From Microbacterium testaceum (GTDB taxonomy: Bacteria > Actinomycetota > Actinomycetes > Actinomycetales > Microbacteriaceae), in contig NZ_LDRT01000027.1 in NCBI RefSeq assembly GCF_001476655.1, positions 44,699 to 108,698 of the forward strand: a DNA stretch of 64,000 nt, given 5' to 3'. The notes under the pieces were generated by a model. It did no database searches, was not told the DNA's origin, and worked only from the letters and a program-made list of their open reading frames with translations. Below are positions 16,825-24,611 of this stretch, piece by piece. The translations under genes were made by a program, and so were the position numbers. Numbering within the stretch: position 1 is the first letter of the stretch; the number at the start of each line of letters is the position of its first letter.

Positions 16825-16869
16825 ATGCCCAAGGGCGGGGCGTCTGTCGACGGCCCCGCCCTTGGGCAT
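16825..16869. terminator. bidirectional terminator between acyl-CoA ligase and MFS genes
   Basis: A perfect 17-bp stem (16825-16841 with 16853-16869) with an 11-base loop sits between two convergent genes. There is no T-run on either side, so it is of the stem-dependent kind common in actinobacteria. Confidence 0.85.
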
Positions 16870-16881
16870 GTGCGGTGCGTT

Positions 16882-18945
16882 CTACGGCGCGATCAGAGCA
16901 CCCGTCTGTGCGGCGGATTCCTCGGCCCGCTTCTCCTCGTCGTCGCGACCGCGGCGCTCGTCGGCGGCCTCCTGCAGGGCCGACTTCGCCCGGAGCGGCG
17001 GGGTGCGGAAGAACAGCGACAGGACGAAGGCGAGGAGCACCACCGACATCGCCACCCAGTAGACGGTGATCGTCGACGAGTTGAACCCGACGAGGATGGG
17101 CTTGCTCAGGCGCGGGTCGGCGCCCACCAGGAACGAGGTGTCGTCGAGGGTGGAGCTGCCGAACGCGGCGTTCTCATTGCCGTCGGCGAACCGCTGCTCG
17201 AGCGTCGTGGCAGTGCTGTCGACGAAGGCCGCGCGCTGGTCGGCGTCCGAGAAGTCGAGCGTCACGGTGCCGTCCGACGCGATGCGGGCGAAGGGAGCCT
17301 GCTGGGTCACCCCGGCGAGTGCCTGCGCGACGGCATTCTGCGTCGCGGCCGCTTGCGCCGAGGCGGGGAGCTCTCCCGCGGCGACCTTCGCTGCCACGGC
17401 CTGGGTCGCGGCATCCGTCGCCTGCTGCACGACCTGCTGCAGTTGCGTCGTCGCGCCGTCGGTGATGCCCGAAATGATCGGTGCGTAGACCGTTGACATG
17501 ATCTTCTGGTTCGCGGGCGCCGACGACACCGCGGGGTCCAGCGCGGCATCCAACGCGTCGGTCAGTGTGGTGCGGTCAGTGAACGAGCCCAGGATGTTCG
17601 TCGGCACGAGCGTGAACAGAAGTGAGAGCAGTACCGCGGTGCCGAGCGTTCCACCGATCTGACGGAAGAATGTCGAGCCGCTGGTGGCCACTCCCATATC
17701 GCGTACGCCGACCGAGTTCTGGCTGGCGATGGTGAGGGTCTGCATGAGCTGGCCGAGTCCGAGTCCGATCACGAGCATGGCGATCGCGACGTGCCAGTAG
17801 GGGCTGTCGTACTTGAGGAACGTCAGCAGGAAGAAGCCGACCGACATCAGCAGCGTCCCGAGAATGGGGAACATGCGGTAGCGGCCGGTGCGGGCGATGA
17901 GCTGACCGCTCGCGATGGACGCGATCATGAGGCCGAGGATCATCGGGAGCATCTCGAGGCCGCTTTGCGTGGGGGTCGACCCGAGCACGAGTTGCAGGTA
18001 CAGCGGGAGCGTCAGCATCGCACCGAACATGCCGAAACCGACGAGCACACCGATGACCGTGGCCATCGAGAACGTCGGCGAGCGGAAGAGCTTGAGCGGG
18101 ATGAGCGCGTCGTCCTTCATCTTCGTTTCGGCGATGACGAACGCCAGGATGCCGAGAGCGCCCACGGCGTAGCAGGCGAGGGCGATCGGCGAGCCCCAGC
18201 CCCACTCGCGGCCCTGTTCGGCGACGAGCAGCAGCGGGACGAGGGCGACGATCACGAACGTGGCGCCCCACCAGTCGATGCGTACGGAGTGCCGCGGCTG
18301 CTTGGGGATGTGCAGGAAGCGCCAGACGATCGCGAGCGCGACGATGCCGATGGGCACGTTGATGAGGAAGACCCAGCGCCAGCCGGTGATGAAGAGGATC
18401 TGGCTGGCGCCGGCGAACAGACCGCCCACGAGCGGGCCGATGACGCTGGAGATGCCGAAGACGGCCAGGAAGTAGCCCTGGTACTTCGCGCGCTCGCGTG
18501 GCGCGAGGATGTCGCCCATGATCGCGAGCGGCATCGACATGAGGCCACCGGCGCCGAGGCCCTGGATCGCGCGGAACGCGGCGAGCTCGATCATCGAGGT
18601 CGAGAAGCTCGCGAGGACCGACCCGATGATGAAGATGAGGATCGCGATGAGGAAGAGCGGGCGGCGTCCGAAGATGTCGGAGAGCTTGCCGTAGATGGGC
18701 GTCGAGATGGTCGACACGATCAGGTAGGCGGTGGTGACCCACGCCTGCAGGCTGAGTCCCTGCAGATCGTCGCCGATCGTGCGGATCGAGGTTCCGACGA
18801 CCGTCTGGTCGAGGGCGGACAGGAACATGCCGGCCATGAGGCCGAAGATCACGAACATGATCATGCGGTGGGTCATGACCGTGCTCGTTGCGCCCGTGGT
18901 GGTCGGTGCCGTGCGCGCGCGCCGGGTTCGGGTGATGTCTGACAT
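16882..18945 (-). CDS. DHA2 family (EmrB/QacA) MFS multidrug exporter
   Basis: A 687-residue drug:H+ antiporter with 14 predicted membrane helices. The DHA2 marks are LDQTVVGTSIRTIGDDL in helix 1, the loop motif GKLSDIFGRRP, and VIGPLVGGLFAG in helix 5. A polar insert of about 160 residues separates the last two helices and includes QQVVQQATDAATQAVAAKV; this long outside loop occurs in actinobacterial members. The charged C-terminal tail is cytoplasmic. Upstream, an AGTTGACTTTTAG-type element resembles MarR-type operators, but no regulator gene is next to it. Confidence 0.93.
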   Translation of the reverse strand: MSDITRTRRARTAPTTTGATSTVMTHRMIMFVIFGLMAGMFLSALDQTVVGTSIRTIGDDLQGLSLQAWVTTAYLIVSTISTPIYGKLSDIFGRRPLFLIAILIFIIGSVLASFSTSMIELAAFRAIQGLGAGGLMSMPLAIMGDILAPRERAKYQGYFLAVFGISSVIGPLVGGLFAGASQILFITGWRWVFLINVPIGIVALAIVWRFLHIPKQPRHSVRIDWWGATFVIVALVPLLLVAEQGREWGWGSPIALACYAVGALGILAFVIAETKMKDDALIPLKLFRSPTFSMATVIGVLVGFGMFGAMLTLPLYLQLVLGSTPTQSGLEMLPMILGLMIASIASGQLIARTGRYRMFPILGTLLMSVGFFLLTFLKYDSPYWHVAIAMLVIGLGLGQLMQTLTIASQNSVGVRDMGVATSGSTFFRQIGGTLGTAVLLSLLFTLVPTNILGSFTDRTTLTDALDAALDPAVSSAPANQKIMSTVYAPIISGITDGATTQLQQVVQQATDAATQAVAAKVAAGELPASAQAAATQNAVAQALAGVTQQAPFARIASDGTVTLDFSDADQRAAFVDSTATTLEQRFADGNENAAFGSSTLDDTSFLVGADPRLSKPILVGFNSSTITVYWVAMSVVLLAFVLSLFFRTPPLRAKSALQEAADERRGRDDEEKRAEESAAQTGALIAP

Positions 18946-19011
18946 CGGGGCCTCTTCGAGAGAAGGCCTGGCGGACGGCTCGGGATGGCTCAGTCGAGCG
19001 CCAGGTGTTTG

Positions 19012-19028
19012 CTAAAAGTCAACTAAGT
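19012..19028 (-). promoter_or_regulatory. TTAGTTGACTTTTAG element upstream of the MFS exporter
   Basis: On the minus strand CTTAGTTGACTTTTAG contains a -35-like TTGACT and TTAG/CTAA-like symmetry, about 70 bp before the MFS start. It could combine a promoter element with a MarR-family operator. This is a pattern-based suggestion. Confidence 0.35.
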
Positions 19029-19094
19029 GTAGCGCGTCTCGAGGCGGCTGGTGGTCGCGACGGGGGAACGCATACGTCAGCGCGGCGACATGGC

Positions 19095-19438
19095 CTATCG
19101 ACCGCTCGCGGGTGTTCGTTGCGTGGGCCGCGGTTGTCGCCTCAGGTGCGCGCTTTGAGCAACGAGAACAGCCGGCTTTCGCGCGCGACGCGTGATGATG
19201 AAGGTGGCCGTGGCGGCCGCGCTCGCCCAGAGGAACGCCTCTATCGCCGCGACCCGCACGAGATCGCGACGTCGGGCGCCCGCGTGGAGGTTGCTCGCCA
19301 GCTCCAGCCGCCGTCGATGGCCGCTGCCGAATCCGATCAGTCCGAAGAGGACGATCACCGCGGGGGCGGCGAAGGCGGTGAGCCGGTCACGATAGTCCTG
19401 GGCGAAGGCGAACAGCTGTCCCGCCGTCGGGTTGAGCG
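19095..19438 (-). pseudogene. remnant of an FtsX-like ABC permease C-terminus
   Basis: The frame is open on the minus strand from 19505 but has no ATG or GTG before 19358. It encodes a membrane segment (AVIVLFGLIGFG) followed by HRRRLELASNLHAGARRRD and a second segment around IEAFLWASAAATATFII. That is the spacing of the last two helices of FtsX/MacB permeases, where the conserved part reads R-R-E-L-A-L-R-A-G-A-R-R. Only about the last 90-110 residues exist, with no ATPase partner, so it is a fragment. It lies in the 2.5 kb of accessory sequence before the tRNA-derived repeat. Confidence 0.5.
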
Positions 19439-19558
19439 GAGCCGACCTGAGGTGCGGCGTCGGTCCGTCCGACGGCCGACAAACGCATGACAGTCGAACT
19501 GACCGTCACTCTCCACGCTAGGCCCGGGGCAAGTCGACAACTATCCGTGCCAATACAC

Positions 19559-20017
19559 TCACGCCAGGACTGGAGCTTCCTTAAACCTGGAGGCGACCAA
19601 GGCTGGGCCGGCTAACGCTAGATTCACATTGCGCCGGTGATCGTACACCGTTGTGACTTCTTCCAAGTACGCTGCATCGGCCTCGCTGATAGCGCCAAGG
19701 CGGACTGTCTCGTACAGCAGGCGGGCTCGCTGAGGGCTGTCCCATCCTCCACGTGTTGCGTGAGATGAAGTTCGGTCGAGGAGTAGAGCTATGTCGCGGG
19801 AATGAGGCTTCGTGGTCTCGGGTGCAGAGGCCTGGGCTGCGAGGGAGCGCTGCATCTCAAGAAGGTGTCGCTCTAGTTCGGCGGTGACTGTGGCAGCCTT
19901 CGCGGCGTTAGACAGCGCCCGTTTGCGCTCAGTAAGAGAGATTAGTGCTGTCGCCACGGACGCCAGAAGCGCGACGATACTGAGCACTACGACCGCCACC
20001 AAGGCTAACTCCAACAT
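19559..20017 (-). CDS. unknown membrane-anchored coiled-coil protein (third gene of unknown operon)
   Basis: A 152-residue protein that I do not recognise. The N-terminus is a single membrane segment (residues about 3-27), followed by a helical, coiled-coil-like stretch (ERKRALSNAAKAATV, AELERHLLEMQRSLAAQ). A polar C-terminal half of about 80 residues contains ARLLYETVRLGAISEADAAY and VYDHRRNVNLALAG. GGAGG lies 5 nt before the ATG. It follows the second gene by 13 bp and shares its orientation. GC content and codon use are visibly lower than in the flanking housekeeping genes, suggesting acquired DNA. Confidence 0.7.
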   Translation of the reverse strand: MLELALVAVVVLSIVALLASVATALISLTERKRALSNAAKAATVTAELERHLLEMQRSLAAQASAPETTKPHSRDIALLLDRTSSHATRGGWDSPQRARLLYETVRLGAISEADAAYLEEVTTVYDHRRNVNLALAGPALVASRFKEAPVLA

Positions 20018-20030
20018 CGATACCTCCGTG

Positions 20031-20291
20031 CTACGCAGTAGGCGACTTAAGTCGCGTCAGCGCTTTGTCGACCGATCCTAGCCTCTTGTTGACGAGCGTC
20101 ATAAGGCTCTTGAGATACGCATCGTTTCGCTTGTTAGTTCGTGAGATCTCTTTGAACTGATCGCTCAGAAGCTGGGTGGCAGTTGGGTCGAGCTTGCGCT
20201 TGGCGAAGACGAGCACCAAGTTTATCAGCGATGTGAGAGCCGCCACCCCTGCTGTCCCAAGCTGGACGAGCACCACGACCTCCGGGGTCAC
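20031..20291 (-). CDS. unknown small membrane protein (second gene of unknown operon)
   Basis: An 86-residue protein starting at a GTG that overlaps the stop of the first gene by 4 bases (GTGA), a coupling signal that favours this start over an upstream ATG at 20330. It has one membrane segment (VVVLVQLGTAGVAALTSLINLVLVF split around residues 5-30) and a basic, helical cytoplasmic tail (KRKLDPTATQLLSDQFKEI, then KRLGSVDKALTRLKS). I do not recognise the family. Confidence 0.65.
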   Translation of the reverse strand: MTPEVVVLVQLGTAGVAALTSLINLVLVFAKRKLDPTATQLLSDQFKEISRTNKRNDAYLKSLMTLVNKRLGSVDKALTRLKSPTA

Positions 20292-20920
20292 TCTGCCGGC
20301 TCGTTCTGTTGCGGTGAGGATTTGGCCCATGGTGGCACCGTCGCGGTGGGGAGATCGGCTTCGAGACGCTTGATACGGATGGAGATGCGCTTCGCTTCTG
20401 CAGCGATCTCCTCCAAGGCTGTCAATTGAGTCTGAAACACAATTGCGTCCTGGCCCGCGACATGTTCGTCGAACATGAGTCGTACGGTGACGATCGGTGC
20501 TAGCTGCAGGTCGTCATCGTCTGACAGGTCGATTGCACGGAGATCGAGGCTCAGCGCGGACCCGACCAAGTTGGGAAGGATACCATCGCGCTCGCGAGTG
20601 CCAGCGATGCGCGTTGCGACCGCAGAGTCGTCCTGGATGAGGTCAACGAGCGTCTCTAGTTTGTGATCGGTGACTGAATCTAATGCCGTTCGGATATCCG
20701 CACGAACGGGCTCGAAGCCTTCGCGGACTGCGACCTCGTATGCGAAGCGCAGTGCTCCGACGGCGCTTGACCAATCTTCGGGAGTCACACCATCTGGTGG
20801 TGACACCTCATAACGCAGTGCATCACGCAGTTCCGTAGAGTGCGCGGCTGCGTACTCTGTCGCAAGGGTGAGGGACTGCCGGTACGACGCCACTCCTAGC
20901 GTTCGGTCAAGCGTGGTCAC
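20288..20920 (-). CDS. unknown soluble protein (first gene of unknown operon)
   Basis: A 210-residue soluble protein without a recognisable family. Its N-terminal half is helical (SYRQSLTLATEYAAAHSTEL, WSSAVGALRFAYEVAVREGF). The middle has an acidic DLSDDDDLQLAPIVTVRLMF segment of beta character. The C-terminus is a helix with many charged residues (TALEEIAAEAKRISIRIKRL) and a Pro/Gln-rich end. It starts at GTG 20920, with a -10-like TACAGT about 30 nt upstream. It heads a three-gene leftward operon whose other two products are small membrane proteins, so a membrane-associated complex is plausible. Confidence 0.7.
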   Translation of the reverse strand: MTTLDRTLGVASYRQSLTLATEYAAAHSTELRDALRYEVSPPDGVTPEDWSSAVGALRFAYEVAVREGFEPVRADIRTALDSVTDHKLETLVDLIQDDSAVATRIAGTRERDGILPNLVGSALSLDLRAIDLSDDDDLQLAPIVTVRLMFDEHVAGQDAIVFQTQLTALEEIAAEAKRISIRIKRLEADLPTATVPPWAKSSPQQNEPAE

Positions 20921-21233
20921 GGCATGGTCCTGACGTCATGGCCAAACTGTAGCGCCTGCGAAGACCCATACACCCACTGGTCGCTCAAACATTGCGATGG
21001 TGGTGCGAAGCTATGTGTCCTTCGGCGGGGCCGAGAAACTCATGTCTAGGGCTCAGTGCCTGAGTCCCCATGCGTTGCAGGTGGTGCGCTGAGTCCACAG
21101 TCAAGAGAATGGCTCGTCGACTGGCGCACAGTTCTACCGGTCTTGGCGGCCGGGTCGCGAAACGGGGACTCGCCCGCGCGCTGTCGGCGTGGGGTTGCCC
21201 CACGCTGCGCCATCGAATGGTTCCTCCTGCTCC

Positions 21234-21395
21234 ATGAAGTCCCCATCGACCACGCTCACAGATGCGCCCACGCCCCCAACCCCGCACAAGGACCCACGCA
21301 TCGACCTCGACGCCCCCAGCCCCGCCCTCTACGACAACGGCCTCGACGCCACCGAAGGCCTCTGGCTCAGAACAGGATGGGCAGGACGGAGCTGA
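21234..21395 (+). CDS. possible small protein, 53 residues
   Basis: A short frame with strong GC bias at third codon positions (nearly every codon from the tenth on ends in G or C). It encodes a Pro/Thr-rich start and ends YDNGLDATEGLWLRTGWAG. No ribosome-binding site is visible before the ATG. It may be a real small gene or the tail of a decayed one. The rest of the 20921-21467 stretch holds nothing else I can support. Confidence 0.3.
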   Translation: MKSPSTTLTDAPTPPTPHKDPRIDLDAPSPALYDNGLDATEGLWLRTGWAGRS

Positions 21396-21467
21396 CACGC
21401 CCGACCCATACACACTTTTTGGCCGATAACCCACCCAGACGTTCGGGAGGCATCCGGAAACAGAAGA

Positions 21468-21496
21468 ACCCCCGTGCGTAGAAGCCACACGAGGGT
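21468..21496 (-). terminator. original tRNA-Phe terminator left outside the element
   Basis: On the minus strand ACCCTCGTG pairs with CACGGGGGT (one U-G pair) across a loop containing GCTTCTAC, and is followed by TTCTTCTGTTT. It lies directly beyond the left copy of the tRNA-Phe 3' half, where the tRNA's own terminator stood before the element inserted. Confidence 0.7.
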
Positions 21497-21500
21497 CCCA

Positions 21501-21544
21501 GTGGCTCCGACGGGCGTCGATCCCGTGACCTCACGATTTTCAGT
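21501..21544. repeat. left attachment site: 44-bp copy of the tRNA-Phe 3' half
   Basis: Identical over 44 bp to 40596-40639, which spans tRNA-Phe from its 3' end into the anticodon loop. The next base differs (T versus C). This is the classical footprint of a tyrosine-recombinase element integrated into a tRNA gene, and fixes the element at about 21545-40639. Confidence 0.92.
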
Positions 21545-21675
21545 TGTATTCGCGGGGTCGGTGGATGCTCACGAGTGCTCGTTCGCCGCGTGATTCCACG
21601 GAAGTCGTCCTGGTTGGTGACAGCTGGGTGAGGATGGTTTCAGCGGAGCTACCGGCACAGAACCGGCACAACACG

Positions 21676-21930
21676 CTATTCGAACAACGGCTGTTCGTGC
21701 ACCTCAGGAGCTGCCTTCTTCGTTCTTGCTACGGTCAGCTTCTCCACAATCACGCTGTCGGCAACCTCGATCACGGAACTGCGCGACCGCAATTCGAGTT
21801 CGCCTCGAATTGAAAGACGAACCTGGTCCTGATGGGCCCGCAGCGCCTCCCCGTACTGCTCTTCGCCTTCGCGTCATCGGGATGCGGAGATCGCATGCCG
21901 CGTCAGCCCAAAGACGCATTGCATCGACAC
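21676..21930 (-). pseudogene. small ORF downstream of res, interrupted by an in-frame TGA
   Basis: Just after the res stop the minus strand offers GTG/ATG (21930/21924) followed by about 18 codons, a TGA at 21874-21876, and then 65 further codons of well-formed sequence in the same frame: EEQYGEALRAHQDQVRLS, then ELELRSRSSVIEVADSVIV, ending EVHEQPLFE and a TAG at 21676. The second part reads like real coding sequence, helical and charged. Either a nonsense mutation broke a gene of about 84 codons, or a non-standard start lies after the stop. Function unknown. Outside it, the 21545-21936 spacer shows nothing else. Confidence 0.4.
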
Positions 21931-21936
21931 CGAGGC

Positions 21937-24597
21937 TCAAAGGCGTTCCAGACGACTGAGGAAATCGGAAACCGTAAATCCTCCGGCCAAAGGCTGCACA
22001 CCGTCCTGGAAGACCATGTAGTAGCGGTACTTCCCGCCAGCAGCGTTCGCCCACTTCTCGCCCAACTCGATCTTCGCGCGAGAGTCGTCGTTTTTCAGCA
22101 TCTCTCCTTTGGATTCGACCAGCACGATCTTCCCACTCTTGGTGTAGACGATGAAATCCGGGTAGTGGTTTATCGGACCATTGATGCAGAACGCGTCTGG
22201 CGCTCGTTCGACGACCCTGTGCCACCACGCCACGTTCTCCAAAGCAGCGACCTTCATGACGAGGTCGCGTTCCTCGCCGTTCATATTTCCTTCGGCCTCG
22301 TACAGCGACCCACCCACTGATGTGTTGGGGTCGGTCAGTGAGATGCGTTCCGGGAGTTTGTAGGTCGGGCGAACACTGATCGAACCGTCGTCGAGCCCTG
22401 CTTCGAACACGTCAAGACGGTGCTCAACAAGAAAAAGATCGATCTTCGAGCGGATACGATTCGCAGCCGCGTGCGGAGACGTTTCGACAACCTTGAGCTG
22501 TGCACCATCGAGATTCTCTACGACCCGATGCACGTAGTTCCTGAGGTCATCCGCGGGAATCGAGTTGTAGCCCTTCTTGTCCAGGAGATTGAAGATCATG
22601 TCGCGGGATTCCCGCACTCGGCTCTCCATGGGCAGCGAATCGAAGTGTCTGCGAAGCTCTTGCTGCTGCCGAGTGTTCATGGCGAACGCCTTGGGTCTAT
22701 CCCCCTCTCCTGTGCGCACGTCCACGGTGACGATCTGCTCGACTGCATGGGCGACGTCAACGTTAGAGTCACGGCCTTTGAGGCTGAAACCCTCTGTCAG
22801 ACCCGCCGGCGACAATGGCACTCGGGATTCGTCTTCGACAGAGGCGAACAGATCGTCGGTCTCAACGTAGAACCTCGGGAGTCGCAGAGCGAGTGCCTGG
22901 TCAGAATGAGCCTGGCTCATCGCGTAGTGGGGCACCTTGTCCTCCAAATCCGCCGGCAGCGCGTTCTCGGACGCCCCTTCCAGCGCGTCTTCCGCCTTGC
23001 GTTCGTACTCTTCACCAGCTTGCTCAGCGACGCGCACCATGTCCTCGACCGACGACGGCACCTCGTCCGCGTTGCCGGTCCCAATTCGCTCCGAGACGGC
23101 CTCGATATCGAACTCTAAGAAATCCTCGTCAGCCCTTCCGGGATCCCCCGAAGGAGCGCCGGTCCCGTCCGATGTAGGCGCTGTCGTGGGCGTTGGCAGC
23201 GTGCGCGAACCCGACTCATCTACCGGCAACTGGCTGGCTAGGCGGTAATCGCGAGCGGTGAATCCCGCTGCGTTCAACCCGGCGACCACGTTGTCGATGG
23301 TGGACCTGAAGTCGTTCGAAGAGGTCAGGACATAAGAGGTGTTGAGCAAGCCGTTCGCATGGTGCTTCGTGTGGGGCTGACGAAGAATACGCCCGAGAAT
23401 CTGCTCGACGTCGACCTGGCTGGTCTTGTTGGCCAGCGACGCGAGCACATACGCGAATGGACAGTCCCAGCCTTCTTTGAGTGCGTTAACGGTGATGATG
23501 AACCGGACCGGACACGAGTCGCTGAGGAGGTCAACGCTCTTAAGTTCGTCGAGGTTGGCCGTTTTGATGGCGATCTGATCGTCGGGCACCCCGGCGTCGA
23601 TCAGTTTCGCACGAAGCTTCTCGAAGGACGTGGCATCTTCCGAGGCTTTCGGCTGCGCTTGAAACAGCACTATGGGTCGGATGTACTCGCCGCCGGCCTC
23701 GAACTCGGCGGCAGCGGCGCGCTCCAAAACTCGCCGGATATCGATGGCGTCGGTGATGACCTCTGTCTGCGACTCCTTGTTGTAGACCACGACAGGCAGT
23801 TTGACCATGTGTTCGGCCTTGAGCGCCAATGCGTCCACGTAGGAAATGATGTTGGACTCGCTCTTCGGGGTCGCCGTCAGGTCCAGGACGAACGAGGGAT
23901 TGAAGTTGCGCAGCATCTCCTTAGAGAGATCGCTACGTGCATGGTGCGACTCGTCCACGATGACTAGGGGCTCGAGCTGGTTGATGACCTGGAACAAAGC
24001 CGTCTCGTCGGCGTCGTCGATCGTCACTTCTGCCGGGCCGAGGGCGGTCCGGAAAGGTTCCAGCGCCCCGTTGGCCTGGAAGGCCTTACGCCCCTCCTTG
24101 TTCGCCGAGCGGAACGAGTCGTACGAGAGCACCATCACCGTGAGCTGCTCGGCGACCGTCGCCGGGTTGAAGTTCTGCCCTGTAAGTAGTTCGTGCTTCG
24201 AGTACACTTCGACGCGAGATCCGAAGTCGAGATTGAGCTGCTGCCGATAAAGGTGGCTGGGGTTCTTTAGCGCAGCGAGGGTCTGCGTGAGGATCGCGTC
24301 AGAGGGCACCAGCCACACGACGGCCTTCGGCGTACGGACGGGGAGCGCGTCGAGGATCGGCCGCACCGATGCACACGCCAGCAGGGTCTTGCCCCCACCT
24401 GTGGGCACCTTGTAGCAGACGTGAGGCACGCCATCGATGATGTTCTGATATGGCCGAATCCCGCCCGCACCGACAGGCACTTGCTTGGATGCCCAGTAGT
24501 CTGCGAAGGCAGCGGAAAGTGAGTCGGTCTGCTTTAGGAAGTCCAGGTAAGAGACGAGGTCACCGATCACTCGCTTCTGGTATTTCTTGAGTTCCAT
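21937..24597 (-). CDS. res: type III restriction enzyme, Res (helicase-nuclease) subunit
   Basis: An 886-residue Res subunit that, with Mod, translocates along DNA using ATP and cleaves unmethylated targets. Motifs in order are Walker A TGGGKT (residues 66-71), DEAH-box variant VIVDESHHA, motif III DLTATPKS, ALKEGWDCPFAYVLA and motif VI QILGRILRQP. The nuclease signature PDFIV with VLVESKG sits near the C-terminus. The start chosen is ATG 24597, with AAGGACC 5-6 nt upstream; a GTG at 24615 overlapping the mod stop is also possible. It lies directly after mod in the same operon. Confidence 0.92.
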   Translation of the reverse strand: MELKKYQKRVIGDLVSYLDFLKQTDSLSAAFADYWASKQVPVGAGGIRPYQNIIDGVPHVCYKVPTGGGKTLLACASVRPILDALPVRTPKAVVWLVPSDAILTQTLAALKNPSHLYRQQLNLDFGSRVEVYSKHELLTGQNFNPATVAEQLTVMVLSYDSFRSANKEGRKAFQANGALEPFRTALGPAEVTIDDADETALFQVINQLEPLVIVDESHHARSDLSKEMLRNFNPSFVLDLTATPKSESNIISYVDALALKAEHMVKLPVVVYNKESQTEVITDAIDIRRVLERAAAAEFEAGGEYIRPIVLFQAQPKASEDATSFEKLRAKLIDAGVPDDQIAIKTANLDELKSVDLLSDSCPVRFIITVNALKEGWDCPFAYVLASLANKTSQVDVEQILGRILRQPHTKHHANGLLNTSYVLTSSNDFRSTIDNVVAGLNAAGFTARDYRLASQLPVDESGSRTLPTPTTAPTSDGTGAPSGDPGRADEDFLEFDIEAVSERIGTGNADEVPSSVEDMVRVAEQAGEEYERKAEDALEGASENALPADLEDKVPHYAMSQAHSDQALALRLPRFYVETDDLFASVEDESRVPLSPAGLTEGFSLKGRDSNVDVAHAVEQIVTVDVRTGEGDRPKAFAMNTRQQQELRRHFDSLPMESRVRESRDMIFNLLDKKGYNSIPADDLRNYVHRVVENLDGAQLKVVETSPHAAANRIRSKIDLFLVEHRLDVFEAGLDDGSISVRPTYKLPERISLTDPNTSVGGSLYEAEGNMNGEERDLVMKVAALENVAWWHRVVERAPDAFCINGPINHYPDFIVYTKSGKIVLVESKGEMLKNDDSRAKIELGEKWANAAGGKYRYYMVFQDGVQPLAGGFTVSDFLSRLERL

Positions 24598-24611
24598 GAA
24601 GGGTCCTTGAC

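Noticed and set aside
20985..21488. Several overlapping frames between the unknown operon and the att repeat
   Set aside because: Arg/Pro-rich, no ribosome sites, no agreement in codon bias; only the 53-codon frame at 21234 was kept, at low confidence.
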